A stretch of 64,000 bases of DNA from Dactylis glomerata (Eukaryota > Streptophyta > Magnoliopsida > Poales > Poaceae), in the NCBI GenBank assembly GCA_007115705.1, contig QXEO01000211.1, positions 2,417,599 to 2,481,598 on the forward strand, read 5' to 3'. Of the stretch, positions 35,070 through 45,908 are shown piece by piece (the first letter of the stretch is position 1; each line of letters starts with the position of its first letter). The notes below the pieces were generated by a model that was not told where the DNA came from, ran no database searches, and saw only the letters and a list, made by a program, of their open reading frames with translations. The position numbers were made by a program, and so were the translations under genes.

Positions 35070-37465
35070 ATGCTGGGTGGAGTGTTCATTCAGACAGGAT
35101 CTGTCATAGCGGCGCCGAGAGTGCGCGTGGTCTCTGGCCTTGTCCAGAGGCTAGGCTCGCTCAGCTTCATCGCCGACAATGCCGGCTGTCTTGCTGGCCG
35201 GCCGTTCCCCAGGGACGGACGGATTATGTCTTTCGGTTCCCACGAGGTGTACGTGGGGACTGAGAGAGTTTGCAGGTATCTGGAGCAGGTGCTGGTGGCG
35301 GCGGATCCTCCGTCGCATCTGCTGGCTCACGCTGGGCGTAGCGCTCGCCCAGTAGAGTCGGCAGAAGTGATGATGGCCGGCGCTGCCATGCCGCCGACAG
35401 ATGGCGCCGGCAAAGGAGCCGCGGCTGCAGATGTTACTCTGGAGAAGGAGAAGGTGAAGAGAACAGCGCGTCCGCCGCTGGAGAGGGCAGAGAACCTGGC
35501 CGGCACTTCTGGCGTGCCGGCTAGGGGCCAGCCCCTCATTCCCATCATCAACCGGCTTCTGGAGCCGGTGCAGTCCGACGATGATCCGGAGCAGACCAAG
35601 GAAGTCCTGGAGGGGACGCGTCAGGCCCTCGTCGATGAGGCCCTGGCCATGCAGCAGGAGCAGGAACGCTTCAACCGGCAACTCCGTGAGTATGAGGCTG
35701 CCCAAGGTTTTACTCCTGTGGTAACCCGGCCTAGCCGGATAGAGGAAGTTAGAACTAGAGGTAGAGATCTAAACAATGAACTAGGCAAGGATAGTAGAGC
35801 TAAAACTCATAGTGCAACTAGTACTTTGCCTAAGGCAATCTATAGCTCACCAGTGAAGAACCTTTGAGCAGCAGCAGAGGTAGCTAAGGAACTGTCTAGT
35901 TTATCTGGCGAAGCACTGCGTGAGCAGCAAGCCCGGCTTAACCAACTTTTGTCTGAAGCTAGCAAGCAGCAGGAGGCCTTTAAGAAGGCAAATCCAGGCG
36001 CCGGCGCATCTCAGTACATTGCATCGGTGGGTGCTGTCGGCACGAGGTTGAGGGGCCAAGCCTCGTCCCCGCATCCAAGCGCTTGGCATGCCGGAAGTGT
36101 GACCTTCGGCTGCCGGGACAAGCAGATCCAGGTGTATGATCCGGCAATCGCCGGAAAACAAGCGATAGTTCAGAAGAATGCCGGCCAAGCTGACCAGAAT
36201 GTCGGCAACAAGAATGCCGACCAGAATGTTCCGGCCGGGCAAGGAGCACGCTCGGCCGGTGGTGGCCAGAATAACAGTGCTGCCCGGCGTCAGCAGCAGG
36301 GCGCCGGGTATGTGGTGCAGCAGCAAGGACGGGGGTAGCCGAGACATCGGGAAGATGATGGAAATTCCGCCCTTGCAAGGACGGGATATCAGCAACCTCA
36401 GCAGCAACAGTACCAGCAAGATCAGCAGTATGTGCAGTACCAGCCGGAGCAGCAGCAGCAAAAAATGATTCTGGGCCCGATTGCCTCCCGGATAGGACCA
36501 CGGTCCTTGGCCCCGGATGATGCGCGCTTCAAGTTGGACAGAATTTAGCAAACAGAGTTGGTAGAGAGACAAGGAGCTCCGGGTCCTATGTGCTTTGGAC
36601 CCCAGATTATGGGTGAGTCGGCACCTTACTGTTTTTAGCTTGCGTGTGGCGCGAGGACATATAACGGTAGTACAAAGCCAGAAGATTGGTTGGAGGACTA
36701 CTCCACTGCAGTGAACATTGCCGGAGGAAACCTCCGATGGGCCGTGCGTTATGTACCGCAGATGCTTGAAGGTCTAGCCAGGATATGGCTGAACAATCTG
36801 CCGGCCGGAAGTATCAACGGCTGGATGGATTTTGAGGAGCAGTTTGTGTCCAACTTCACCAGTACTTACAAGAGACCCAACCGCCCGCAGCAACTAGCTA
36901 ACTGCCGGCAAGGAGAGTATGAGATAGACCGTGACTACCTCACTAGGTGGTGCACGTTGCGCAATTCCTGTGAAGGAGTTGTGGAGCAGCAGGCCATCAT
37001 GTGGTTCGCTCAGGGGTGCCGGCATGGCACCATGTTGTGGCAAAAGCTTCAGAGGGAGATGCCGGCCACGTTGGCCGAAACAATCAAGATTGCGGATAGT
37101 TATGCATTGGGAGACCCATTGCAGCCCACCCTTGACTCACAAGGTCGGGGGCAGAACCAGAGGAATAACAACAATGCCGGGGGATCGGGGCAGTTCTATC
37201 GCCCTAATAACCGGAACAAGAGGAGAGATGACAGGCCGGATTATTGGTATGGCTCGTCACAAGTGGCGGCCGTAGAGGAAGAACAAGGGGGCATCGGTAG
37301 TAGTCAGTGCCCGAGATATGAGGGCTATCAGCAGCCTCAGCAGCAGCAGCAAGCGCAGCCCTTCCAGAAAAAGAATGTCTGGATCAACAAGAATGTCGGC
37401 GGCGGCGCTGGCCAGAAGAAGCAATGGCCAAAGTATACAGTGGGTTTGGCCATGGACAAGCCTTG
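35070..37465 (+). pseudogene. G gag, four in-frame stops
   Basis: A single frame runs from ATG 35070 to the T2 insertion. In order it has a variable N-terminal region, an Ala/Gln-rich linker (QQPQQQQYQQDQQYVQYQPE), and the retrotransposon gag core at about 36650-37120 (WLEDYSTAVNIAGG, ARIWLNNLPAGSINGW, FTSTYKRPNRPQQLANCRQ). A basic Asn/Arg-rich tail leads into a zinc knuckle. In-frame stops are TGA 35865, TAG 36336, TAG 36546 and TAG 36636. The protein would form the particle shell. The knuckle begins at DKPC (37455-37466) and is interrupted by T2; it continues at 40658. Confidence 0.85.
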
Positions 37466-37615
37466 TGATATGGGCATGAAGGAGGAGGTGAAGCCCAATT
37501 TCAGGACTCCACCAAGATGAGGGAAGCTCGTTGCTGATTGGCATGCCAGGACGACCTACGATATGAGATAATTTAGTCTAAGGTTGTGTCAGCAATTTAT
37601 ATTCATGCTTATGTT
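37466..37615 (+). repeat. T2 5' LTR remnant
   Basis: Matches 40096-40245 almost exactly and then breaks into leader sequence at CTTATGTT|TACTGGG. About 400 bp of LTR, including the TATA region and primer site, are missing. Confidence 0.85.
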
Positions 37616-38299
37616 TACTGGGTTGATCACAGTGAGTATTTTCTGTTGATTGCTTTATCTGCGGATTGTTCTTACCGGCAGTTTTCAGATCAGATTGGTT
37701 TTTGGTCACCGTGGCAGTTTTCAGATCGAGATTTCCTCCACCGCTGTGAACGATCTTAGTGCTAGAAAAAGAAAAGGGACACAGGAATTGCTCGTTCTAG
37801 GCTAGATCCGATTGCTTGATCCGCCGGAAGTCTAGACAGTGCAGAACACTGATCCGATCAAGGCAGAAATCACAGTCCAGATCTGATCGCCAAGCGGAAA
37901 AAAAAACAGAACAGGAGCCGGCCGCCGCCACGCGAGCGATCGGGAGGCCAAGTGCGCCCGCGCCCGATCGGGAGTTGAGGGATTCGCCCTCGCTGGGGCT
38001 CGCGGCTCGTTGCCCGCCTGGCGATCCTGCCCGGGATCGAGTGTTCCTAGCGGGCCGGCCCAGCTGGCCTCGAGCGGTTCGCTCCACCACGCCTGGGAGC
38101 GACCGTCCAGGGTCTCGCTCGACCCCAGACCATCTCTGTGGTCGGGCGCCCGAAAGCTCTTCGGTTTGTCAGTTTCGTTTGCTGGTTTTACCTGCAATTT
38201 CGACAGATACTACTCTATACCAATAGCTGCAAGGAAAAGCACAGGTAAACTTGTGTTGTATTGAGAAATCAGTGAAGGCTAGGACAAAATAGTAACAAC
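37616..38299 (+). other. T2 5' leader
   Basis: Untranslated leader, matching the T1 leader at both ends (GAGTATTTTCTGTTGATTG at its start). The middle part is GC-rich but shorter than in T1. No gene. Confidence 0.6.
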
Positions 38300-40109
38300 A
38301 TGGATTCTTTTCCGAGTGATTATTACGGCTATAAGTGTCGCAGTGGCAAGAAATCTAGCGATATTTTCAATGATTATCTTGACCTGCTAGATGGTGTTTT
38401 AGCATATGATGCATATGAGATCAATTGGCAACTGACCTATGATGCAACAGCTGAAGAGTATGAGTCATGGGAACGTCATATGCTACAGGGTTTCTACAGG
38501 TGTGCTACCTATGATCAAAACATGAATGATTCTATACGTTTGGCTCTTGCAGACCGACGCGTGGATGACAGGCTATACAATTGGTGGCATAAAGCGTTGC
38601 AGGAGAAGAGCATTACCTCTGCAACTTGGGCGAATTTCAGGAAATTTCTGCGAGAGTGCTTCATACCTTCTAGCAACGTGGTTCCTTCTCGAAAGCCCAT
38701 GGTACCCGTAGAAGTAATTAAGCCGCCACCCTAGGTTGTGCATCGGATAGAGGATGTTGGCAAGAGCATAGCTCCTATACCGAAGGTCGCGACAGCTGTG
38801 ACTACTCATGAGAAGTTGACAGTTGTTCCATTGCCGACAGTTAGCAAGGTGGTAGCCATGAATTCTGAATTGTCAGCGGTTGATGTTGTCAAGGCTGATG
38901 TTGTCAAGGATATCGTGGAGGAGGTTGTACCATTGAGTGGGCTGAATATGCAACTCAAAAGAGTACATGATGAGACTTGCATGACAGCGGATAGAGGCCA
39001 GCGATGGAATTTATTTCAGGCGCAGTGCATAATCAAAGGCAAAGCATGCAAGTTGATGATTGACAGTGGTAGTTACTGTAAAGGCGGTTGTGGAGGCTTT
39101 GGGTTTATCCACATGGCGTATTCCAGAACCAAGGCATGTTGAGTGGGTTAATAGCTGCGGTATGCTGAAAATTACTCACAAGGTGCGTGTGCCATTTATA
39201 GTTGATGACTATGTTGATGAGGTGGAATGTGATGTGTTGCCATTGGAGGTGTGTGGGCTGTTACTTGGATGTCCATGGCAGTATGATCACAATGCTATGC
39301 ATGCTGGGAGAGCAAATACATATTCTTTTGTGCATGATGGCAAACAGCGGACTTTGAAGCCTATGAGAGATGATCAAATCAAGTCCGATGTCGTGTTGGT
39401 GGTTCACAAGGAGAAGTTGCATAAAGCTAAGCCACAAACAGGGCTAGCTCAGGTGCAGCTTGAGGAGCATGATGCGAAGAGTGTCAGTGGTGATATTGTT
39501 TCAGCCAAGCCTATAGATGACAAGCCAGTTGTTCTTGTTAGTGACAAGCTGGTTGAAGTCAAGCCTCATATTGATGAAGGGAAGGATATGTCAGCATGTG
39601 TTCCATGTGTTCCCCTTCCAGTTTGTGTTGACATGGGTGTTCAGACCGATGACGGTGATGCTGATCGTGTTCCGGTGCATATGGTGCCGCGGGTAGTCAG
39701 CCACAGTTTTGTGAGAACACCTCGGAAACGTTTTGTTGGAGCAGCAGTACGTGTGCACAAAGGCAAGGATGGACGTGTTCGTCAGTTGTGTGGCCCAGGC
39801 ATTACTACTTTGCAGGGTCGTGGACAGAAGGGTCATGTTCAGCAGCACAAAGCTCCATCAAGAGTTGAGAAGAAGAAGATGGTGGAGGCGCCTAAGTACA
39901 AGTTTATTTGGCGAAGAAAAGAGGTGCAGCCACCCAGGGCTGAATCAAGTCGAGCAGGCCAAGAGGGAGGATGTGGTGAGGAAGGCAAGCAAGACTTGAA
40001 GACGGCGAATATGCATGGTGCTATTGTTGATATTCCACCACCCTTTCGAGCAGACCCTCACGCGTTGGGGACAACGCTTTTTGAAGGGGGGAGGATGATA
40101 TGGGCATGA
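38300..40109 (+). pseudogene. T2 gag-protease, broken
   Basis: Starts at ATG 38300 (MDSFPSDYYGYKCRSGKKSS). The gag-like part runs to TAG 38732-38734, where T1 has an open codon, and the same frame continues to the protease active-site region (LMIDSGSYC). A short deletion there, near 39080, removes the residues after the DSGS motif and shifts the frame. The rest continues in another frame from ALGLSTWRIPEPRHVEW to a C-terminus that stays open up to the polypurine tract. It shows the full original extent of the T-family protein. It is non-functional. Confidence 0.85.
40083..40095 (+). other. T2 polypurine tract
   Basis: GAAGGGGGGAGGA directly before the 3' LTR. Confidence 0.85.
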
Positions 40110-40652
40110 AGGAGGAGGTGAAGCCCAATTTCAGGACTCCACCAAGATGAGGGAAGCTCGTTGCTGATTGGCACGCCAGGACGACCTACGATATGAGATA
40201 ATTTAGTCTAAGGTTGTGTCAGCAATTTATATTCATGCTTATGTTATTTCGTAGCTAGGTCAAGTTGTGGGCCACTTAGATTTATTTGTGTTTTGGGTTT
40301 GGGCCTGTCCAAGCCCAACAGTTTTCTGGCCATCTATATAAGGAGGCCAGCTGGTTAGGGTTTAGGGAGTTCAGAATTTTAGTTTACAAACTATCGTGTT
40401 GTGTTTCTTGGTGAAGCATCCCTCCGGGGACGGCGATGCCGTTTATCAAATAAAGTTGCGCGGAGGTTCTTGTGTTCATCAAGGATTGTCGTGCTTTGGT
40501 TTGAGGCGTGGTGTTCATCATCACGTTGTTTGCTGGATTCGTCCTCGTCTTCAGGTGACGTTCTTCGCGTTATTGGAAGATTATTTATCCGGGTTGACTC
40601 GTTGTGAAAGATCGGGACAAAACTTCAAGGATCACCGGCGTGATCCTTATCA
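40096..40652 (+). repeat. T2 3' LTR
   Basis: 557 bp with TATATAA at 40335-40341. It ends CGGCGTGATCCTTATCA. Confidence 0.92.
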
Positions 40653-40657
40653 CCTTG

Positions 40658-41780
40658 TGTGTTTCACACATTCCAGCCGGGTAAGCCGGTGAACCATTTA
40701 ACTAGAAACTGTTCTTGGCTGGACGACATATTGGCAGGTCGTGCAGGTCCCTTTGGGCCGGCTAGGCCACCTATCCAGGCAGCTCCATCGCCGTTGACAG
40801 GTGCAAATGCAGTTGCAGTCTCGCCCAGGCCGGCTAATCCCGGAAATCAAGGTAACGCCGGAAATGCCGGCGTAAATCAAGTTGATCAGAGTTATAACCC
40901 GGAGTATTATACCGGCGGCCCTGCAGCGGGCCGAAATGAGTACAAGTAGCATGATCAGAGCTACATGGTCTTTGAGACCGAAAGAACAGACAAGCAGAGT
41001 TTGTACCGGTGGAGTTTGGAGGTGAATGCCGTTATGTCGGCGGTCCCAAAGTTGATGTACTGGTCTGACCAGGCCGTTGGCTGGGACAGGGCGGATCATC
41101 CCAAGATCATGCCAAACCTTGGAGGATATGCGTTGGTGATGGTTCCGACATTTGTCGGGCCGGCAAATAATGTGAGGTTCAGCAAGGTTCTCATTGACAA
41201 TGGGAGCAGCATCAATATCATGTACCGGGATACAATGCAGAAGTTGGGCATCAAGGACAATATGCTGGAGCCAGGAAAGACAACATTCCACGGCATTGTG
41301 CTGGGACTTTCATGTGCGCTGATGGGCAAAATCCGGATAGATGTCATGTTTGGCAACCGGGATAACTGTAGAGTGGAGAACCTCATGTTCGAGGTGGTGG
41401 ATCTGGACAGTCCTTATCATGCATTGCTGGGCAGGCCGGCATTGGCGAAGTTCATGGCCTCTACTCATGTGGCATATCTGAAGATGAAGATGCCGGGGCC
41501 CAGAGGAGTGATTACCATCATTGGTGATTACAAGCGCTCGATGGCGTGTGCCACGGCTGGATCTAGTTTGGCCGAGACTCTGATTATTGCAGAGGAAAAG
41601 AAGAGGCTCAAGCGAGCGGTGAAGATTGCTGAAACGGTCATGGCCGGCAAACCTTTGCCAGGCATGACGAACCCAAATGGCGGCACTTCCTTTCAAGTGG
41701 CCAAGGAAGTCAAGAAAGTGGCTCTGGATGAGCTTTTCCCGGAGCGCCATGCCCTCATCGGTGCTGGTTTGGACCCCAAA
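40658..41780 (+). pseudogene. G gag end and aspartic protease
   Basis: In frame with gag once T2 and one duplication are discounted. It begins VFHTFQPGKPVNHLTRNCSW, the rest of the zinc knuckle. A TAG at 40947 interrupts. The protease domain follows: VLIDNGSSINIMY has the active-site Asp codon at 41196-41198 (the Tat-type DxGSS motif), and YHALLGRPALAKFMA ends the fold. It processes the polyprotein. The frame ends at TAG 41781. Confidence 0.85.
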
Positions 41781-41783
41781 TAG

Positions 41784-43800
41784 GAAAGTGAGCTCATCAG
41801 CTTCCTCCGTGAGAATCGGGATATCTTTGCATGGTCCACTTTAGACCTACAAGGTGTGCCGAGGGAGCTGGCTGAGCACGCATTGCATGTAAGGCCGGAT
41901 GCTAAACTGGTGAAGCAGCCACTCCGGCGGGTTGCAGATGATAGAAGGAAAGCAATTTAGGAGGAAGTAGCTAGGCTCCTAGCTGTCGGCTTTATCATGG
42001 AAGTGTTGCATCCAGATTGGCTATCTAATCTGGTTATGGTCGAGAAGAAAAAGGATGAGCCCGCTATAGTCAAGATATGGCGGATGTGTGTTGATTACAC
42101 AAACTTGAATAAGGCATATCCTAAAGATCCATTCCCGCTCCCTCGGATCGATCAAGTGATTGATTCCATAGCCGGATGTGAACTATAATCATTTGTAGAT
42201 GCCTATTCTAGTTTCCACCAGATCCCTTTGTACCAGCCGGATCAAATAAAAACATCCTTTATTACCCCGTATGGGGCTTATTGCTATCTCACTATGCCGT
42301 TCGGTTTAAGAAATGCCGGTGCAACTTACCAGAGGTGTATGCAGAAGTGTTTGCATGACCAAATAGATAAAAACGTGCAGGTATATGTCGACGATGTTGT
42401 CATAAAAACTAAGGAAAGCAAGACTCTCATAGATGACCTTCGGGAAACCTTTGCAAATCTGAGGAGGTTCCGGATGAAGTTAAATCCGGCTAAGTGCACC
42501 TTTGGTGTGCCGGCAGGCAAGTTACTCGGTTTCCTGGTTTCCTGCCGGGGTATTGAGGTGAATCCCGGCAAGATCCGTGCTATAGAGAGAATGAAACCGC
42601 CAGTAAACCTGAAAGAGGTACAGAAGTTCACTGGATGTCTCGCATCCCTGAGCCATTTCATAAGCCGGCTAGGAGAAAAAGCTTTGCCATTATATCAGCT
42701 GATGAAGAAGTCTGACACATTTGTCTGAACGACGCAAGCAGATGCAGCTTTCAAGGAGTTGAAGCAGATGCTATCAACAGCGCCGGTGTTGGCATCTCCA
42801 ATGCCGAAGGAGCCGATGTTGCTCTATATAGCGGGGACCAACAGAGTTGTCAGTGCAGTGGTGGTAGTGGAGCGAGAGGAAGGAGGCAAAACTGTGCAGC
42901 GGCCGGTATATTATCTGAGTGAAGTCCTTTCCACCTCAAAGCAAAACTACCCCCATTATCAGAAGATGACATATGGCGTCTATATGGCGGCCAAGAAGCT
43001 CAAGCATTACTTCCAGGAGCATCCAATCCGAGTAGTGGCCGAGGCCCCTATCTCGGAAATCATAAGCAACAAAGATGCCAGCGGCCGGATAACCAAGTGG
43101 GAAATAGATCTTTCACCATATACACCTCAGTATGACAAGAGGGATACAATCAAGTCCCAGGTGTTGGCCGATTTCTTCATTGATTGGGCTGAGATACAGT
43201 ATGAGCCACCATTGCCAGATGCAAACTATTGGAGAATGCATTTTGATGGGTCCAAGACAATTCATGGTTTGGGTGCCGGCATAGTTCTCACTTCACCCAA
43301 GAATGACAAGTTGAGATATGTTTTGCAAATCCACTTTGCAGCATCAAATAATGTGGCGGAGTATGAGGCACTTGTGCATGGCCTAAAAGTGTCCAAGGAC
43401 ATAGGCATTCGCCGGATTATGTGTTTCGGTGATTCAGATTTGGTGATCTAGTAGTGTTCCAGCATATGGGATGCACATGATGCAAACATGGGATCCTATC
43501 GTTTCTTGGTGCAGCAATTGAGTGGCTACTTTGAAGGTTGTGAGTTCTGGCATGTCCCCCGGGCTCAGAATAAAGCGGCCGACACATTGTCCAAGTTGGG
43601 ATCTTCCAGAGAGTCAATTCCGCCCGGCATTTCGCTGGAGCATCTGAGGAAGCCATCAATCAAGCCCTCGCCGGAGTCATCATCCATATATGTTCCGCCA
43701 AGCCCAGAAGAAGCAGTTCCAATGGAGATAGATGGCGGCGCCAGTTCAGATAACCCGGGAATTGCTCTCTCAGTCCCGGGGACTGGGCGACATACGCGGT
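41784..43800 (+). pseudogene. G reverse transcriptase, RNase H and second RNase H
   Basis: This is the same frame as the protease. RT motifs are WRMCVDYTNLNKAYPKD, FGLRNAGATYQRCM and the catalytic YVDD (42384-42395). They are followed by a first RNase H-like domain (VVSAVVVVEREEGGK to KLKHYFQEHPI). A second, plant-type RNase H (RVT_3) follows at about 43220-43620, with MHFDGSKTIHGLGAG, AEYEALVHGL, CFGDSDLVI and AADTLSKLGS. Two RNase H domains mark the Tat lineage. Stops: TAG 41958, TAA 42186, TGA 42726, TAG-TAG 43449-43454. The frame shifts near 43790, in a linker with repeated PGT units. Confidence 0.88.
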
Positions 43801-45262
43801 GACTGCTGTGTTCTGGAGCAGAAGCAAAGGCAAGGGCAAAATGTATCAAGAGGTTGTTCCGGTATACCCGGGGACTGCTCCGGCATACCCGGGGACTGCT
43901 CTTTCAGTCCCGGGGATTTCGCAGCCTATGGAGATCGATTATATGCCGGTCGAAGTAATGGAGATAGATCAACGAGTGTTCACTGCCAGGGAAGTGCCCT
44001 CATGGGCGTGACCGATCATGGATTTCTTGGTTGATGGCCAATTGCCGGTGGATGAGGTTGAAGCACGCTGGGTTATGAGAAGATCAAAAGCATACACCAT
44101 CATCAACAAAGAAATATACAAGAGAAGTGCCACGGGTGTACTGCAAAGATGTGTTGAATCTGCGGAAGGCCAGGAGATGCTCCGGGAAATTCATCAGGGG
44201 GAGTGTGGTCACCATGCTTCATCCAGAGCTCTAGTGTCGAAGGCATTCCGGCACGGGTTTTACTGGCCGACGGCATTGCAGGAGGTAGAGGATTTGGTCC
44301 GGAAGTGCAACGGATGTCAAAGGTATGGACACCAAATTCATCAACCGGCATCAGCGTTGAAAACTATCCCATTGACTTGGCCCTTTGCTGTTTGGGGCCT
44401 GGACATGGTTCGAGCATTTAAGCCGGCAAGAGGAAAGATGACCCATATTCTGGTCATGGTGGACAAGTTTACCAAGTGGATTGAAGTAAAGCCAATAAGC
44501 AAGTGTGATGGCCACACAGCAGTGAAATTCTTGAAGGACATAATCTTGAGATATGGTGTTCCTCATAGCATCATCACTCACAATGGGTCGAATTTCGCCC
44601 AAGGGCCATTTGCCAGATATTGTGAGGAGGTGGGAATCCAGCTAGACATTGCGTCGGTCGCTCACCCTTGTACCAATGGCCAAGTGGAAAGGTCAAATGG
44701 ACTAGTATTATCCGGCATAAAACCCCGATTGATAGAGCCACTGGAGAAAACTCTCGGCTGCTGGCTAGATGAATTGCCGGCAGTGCTTTGGAGTCTGAGG
44801 ACAACTCCGAATCGATCAACAGGCTATACGCCGTTTTTCCTTGTGTATGGGGCAGAAGCAGTGCTCCCAACAGATGTAATACATGATGCACCAAGAGTGG
44901 TGCTATATACCGAGGAAGAGGCTAAAGAAGCCAGAGAAAATCATGTTGATTTGCTGGAAGAAGCAAGAGAGATAACACTATCAAGAACTGCAGTGTATCA
45001 GCAGAACCTCGGACGCTATCATGCGCAGAAGGTGAATCCAAGGAGATTCGAAGAGGGAGATTTAGTGCTCCGGCTGAAGCAAGGCACAGAAGGCCGGCAT
45101 AAATTAACTCCCCCATGGGAGGGGCCATTCATTTTGAGCAGGGCTCTGCACAATGATGCCATATAGATGCGCAGGCCCCCAAGAAGGACAAGGTGGACAG
45201 GTCCGAAGAAGAAACCAAGCGGCCATGGAACATAGCTCTGCTCCATCCCTTTTACTCCTAAA
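43801..45262 (+). pseudogene. G integrase, catalytic Asp replaced by His
   Basis: The frame is open from 43799. A TGA at 44009 is followed by ATG 44018, giving a 382-codon frame. It has an HHCC zinc region (GHHASSRAL to RKCNGCQ), then the DDE core: Asp129 in WGLDMVRAF and Glu224 in GQVERSNG. The second Asp is His188 (ITHNGSNF, codon 44579-44581). The spacing H188-E224 fits the D,D35E pattern. The C-terminal region (RRFEEGDLVLRL, PPWEGPF) is present. A small frameshift near 45160 cuts the tail; the other frame continues to a stop at 45259-45261 (PWNIALLHPFYS). The enzyme would join element DNA to the genome, but the His makes it inactive as written. Confidence 0.88.
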
Positions 45263-45908
45263 GCTTAATGTATGTATTTCCATTTTGCTTTATGCGCCGC
45301 CACTGCATGCCGGCGCAAGACTAATGAATGAAATGTCGGCATCTCGAGGGGATCGGGCACTGCCTCCGGTATATATTGTTGTTTATTTTCAGTTTTCATT
45401 TATATGCCGGTTGGCTTGGTTTGAATATTTCCTATATTGGCCAAGTAATGTGTCGGCACCAAAGGCCGCTCTTTGACTCAGCTGCTGTCCAAAACCCGGC
45501 TTCATGGCTATCAAGAGTAGATGCCGGAGATTGTCTACACATGAAAAATGGCTAAGGAAAGATAAAACGAGCGAACCAACATTTATTTTACTGCAAAGGT
45601 TAAAAACTCAAAGTGTTGGATGATCTAAAGTTTAAGTTTCAAAGTTTAAGTACTATATGTTTAATAAAGCAACCTTGAGACTCATACGTCAAAAGCCGAA
45701 TAAGGTAGACAAGTAGCCAAGGTTGTGGAGTTAAGGAAACAGGAAAACAAACTTGGTGACTTAGCTAAAAGATGATCCGGCATTAATAAGCAAGCAAACC
45801 AAAATAAAACTTGTTTAGGTAGCAAACCAAAGGAAATAGAGTATATCTTACAACTGCACCCGGCATACCGGGGATCTGATGAAACTTAAAGTGTTTTTGA
45901 TGCAAAGC
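45263..45908. other. G spacer between integrase and antisense gene
   Basis: AT-rich, with no ORF on either strand of any note. It should hold the 3' ends of both convergent transcripts. Confidence 0.6.

Larger units (their letters stand above)
37466..40652 (+). mobile_element. T2: second gag-protease element, inserted in G gag
   Basis: 3187 bp, TGATATGGGC to CCTTATCA, with the exact duplication CCTTG (37461-37465 and 40653-40657). It is the same family as T1. A deletion removed most of the 5' LTR and the primer site: LTR sequence stops at about 37615 and resumes in the leader. Polypurine tract and 3' LTR are intact. Confidence 0.9.

Noticed and set aside
35151..36572. Minus-strand ORFs opposite G gag
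   Set aside because: Gag is clearly coded on the plus strand. The minus ORFs are Leu/Ala-rich complements of the Gln-rich linker.
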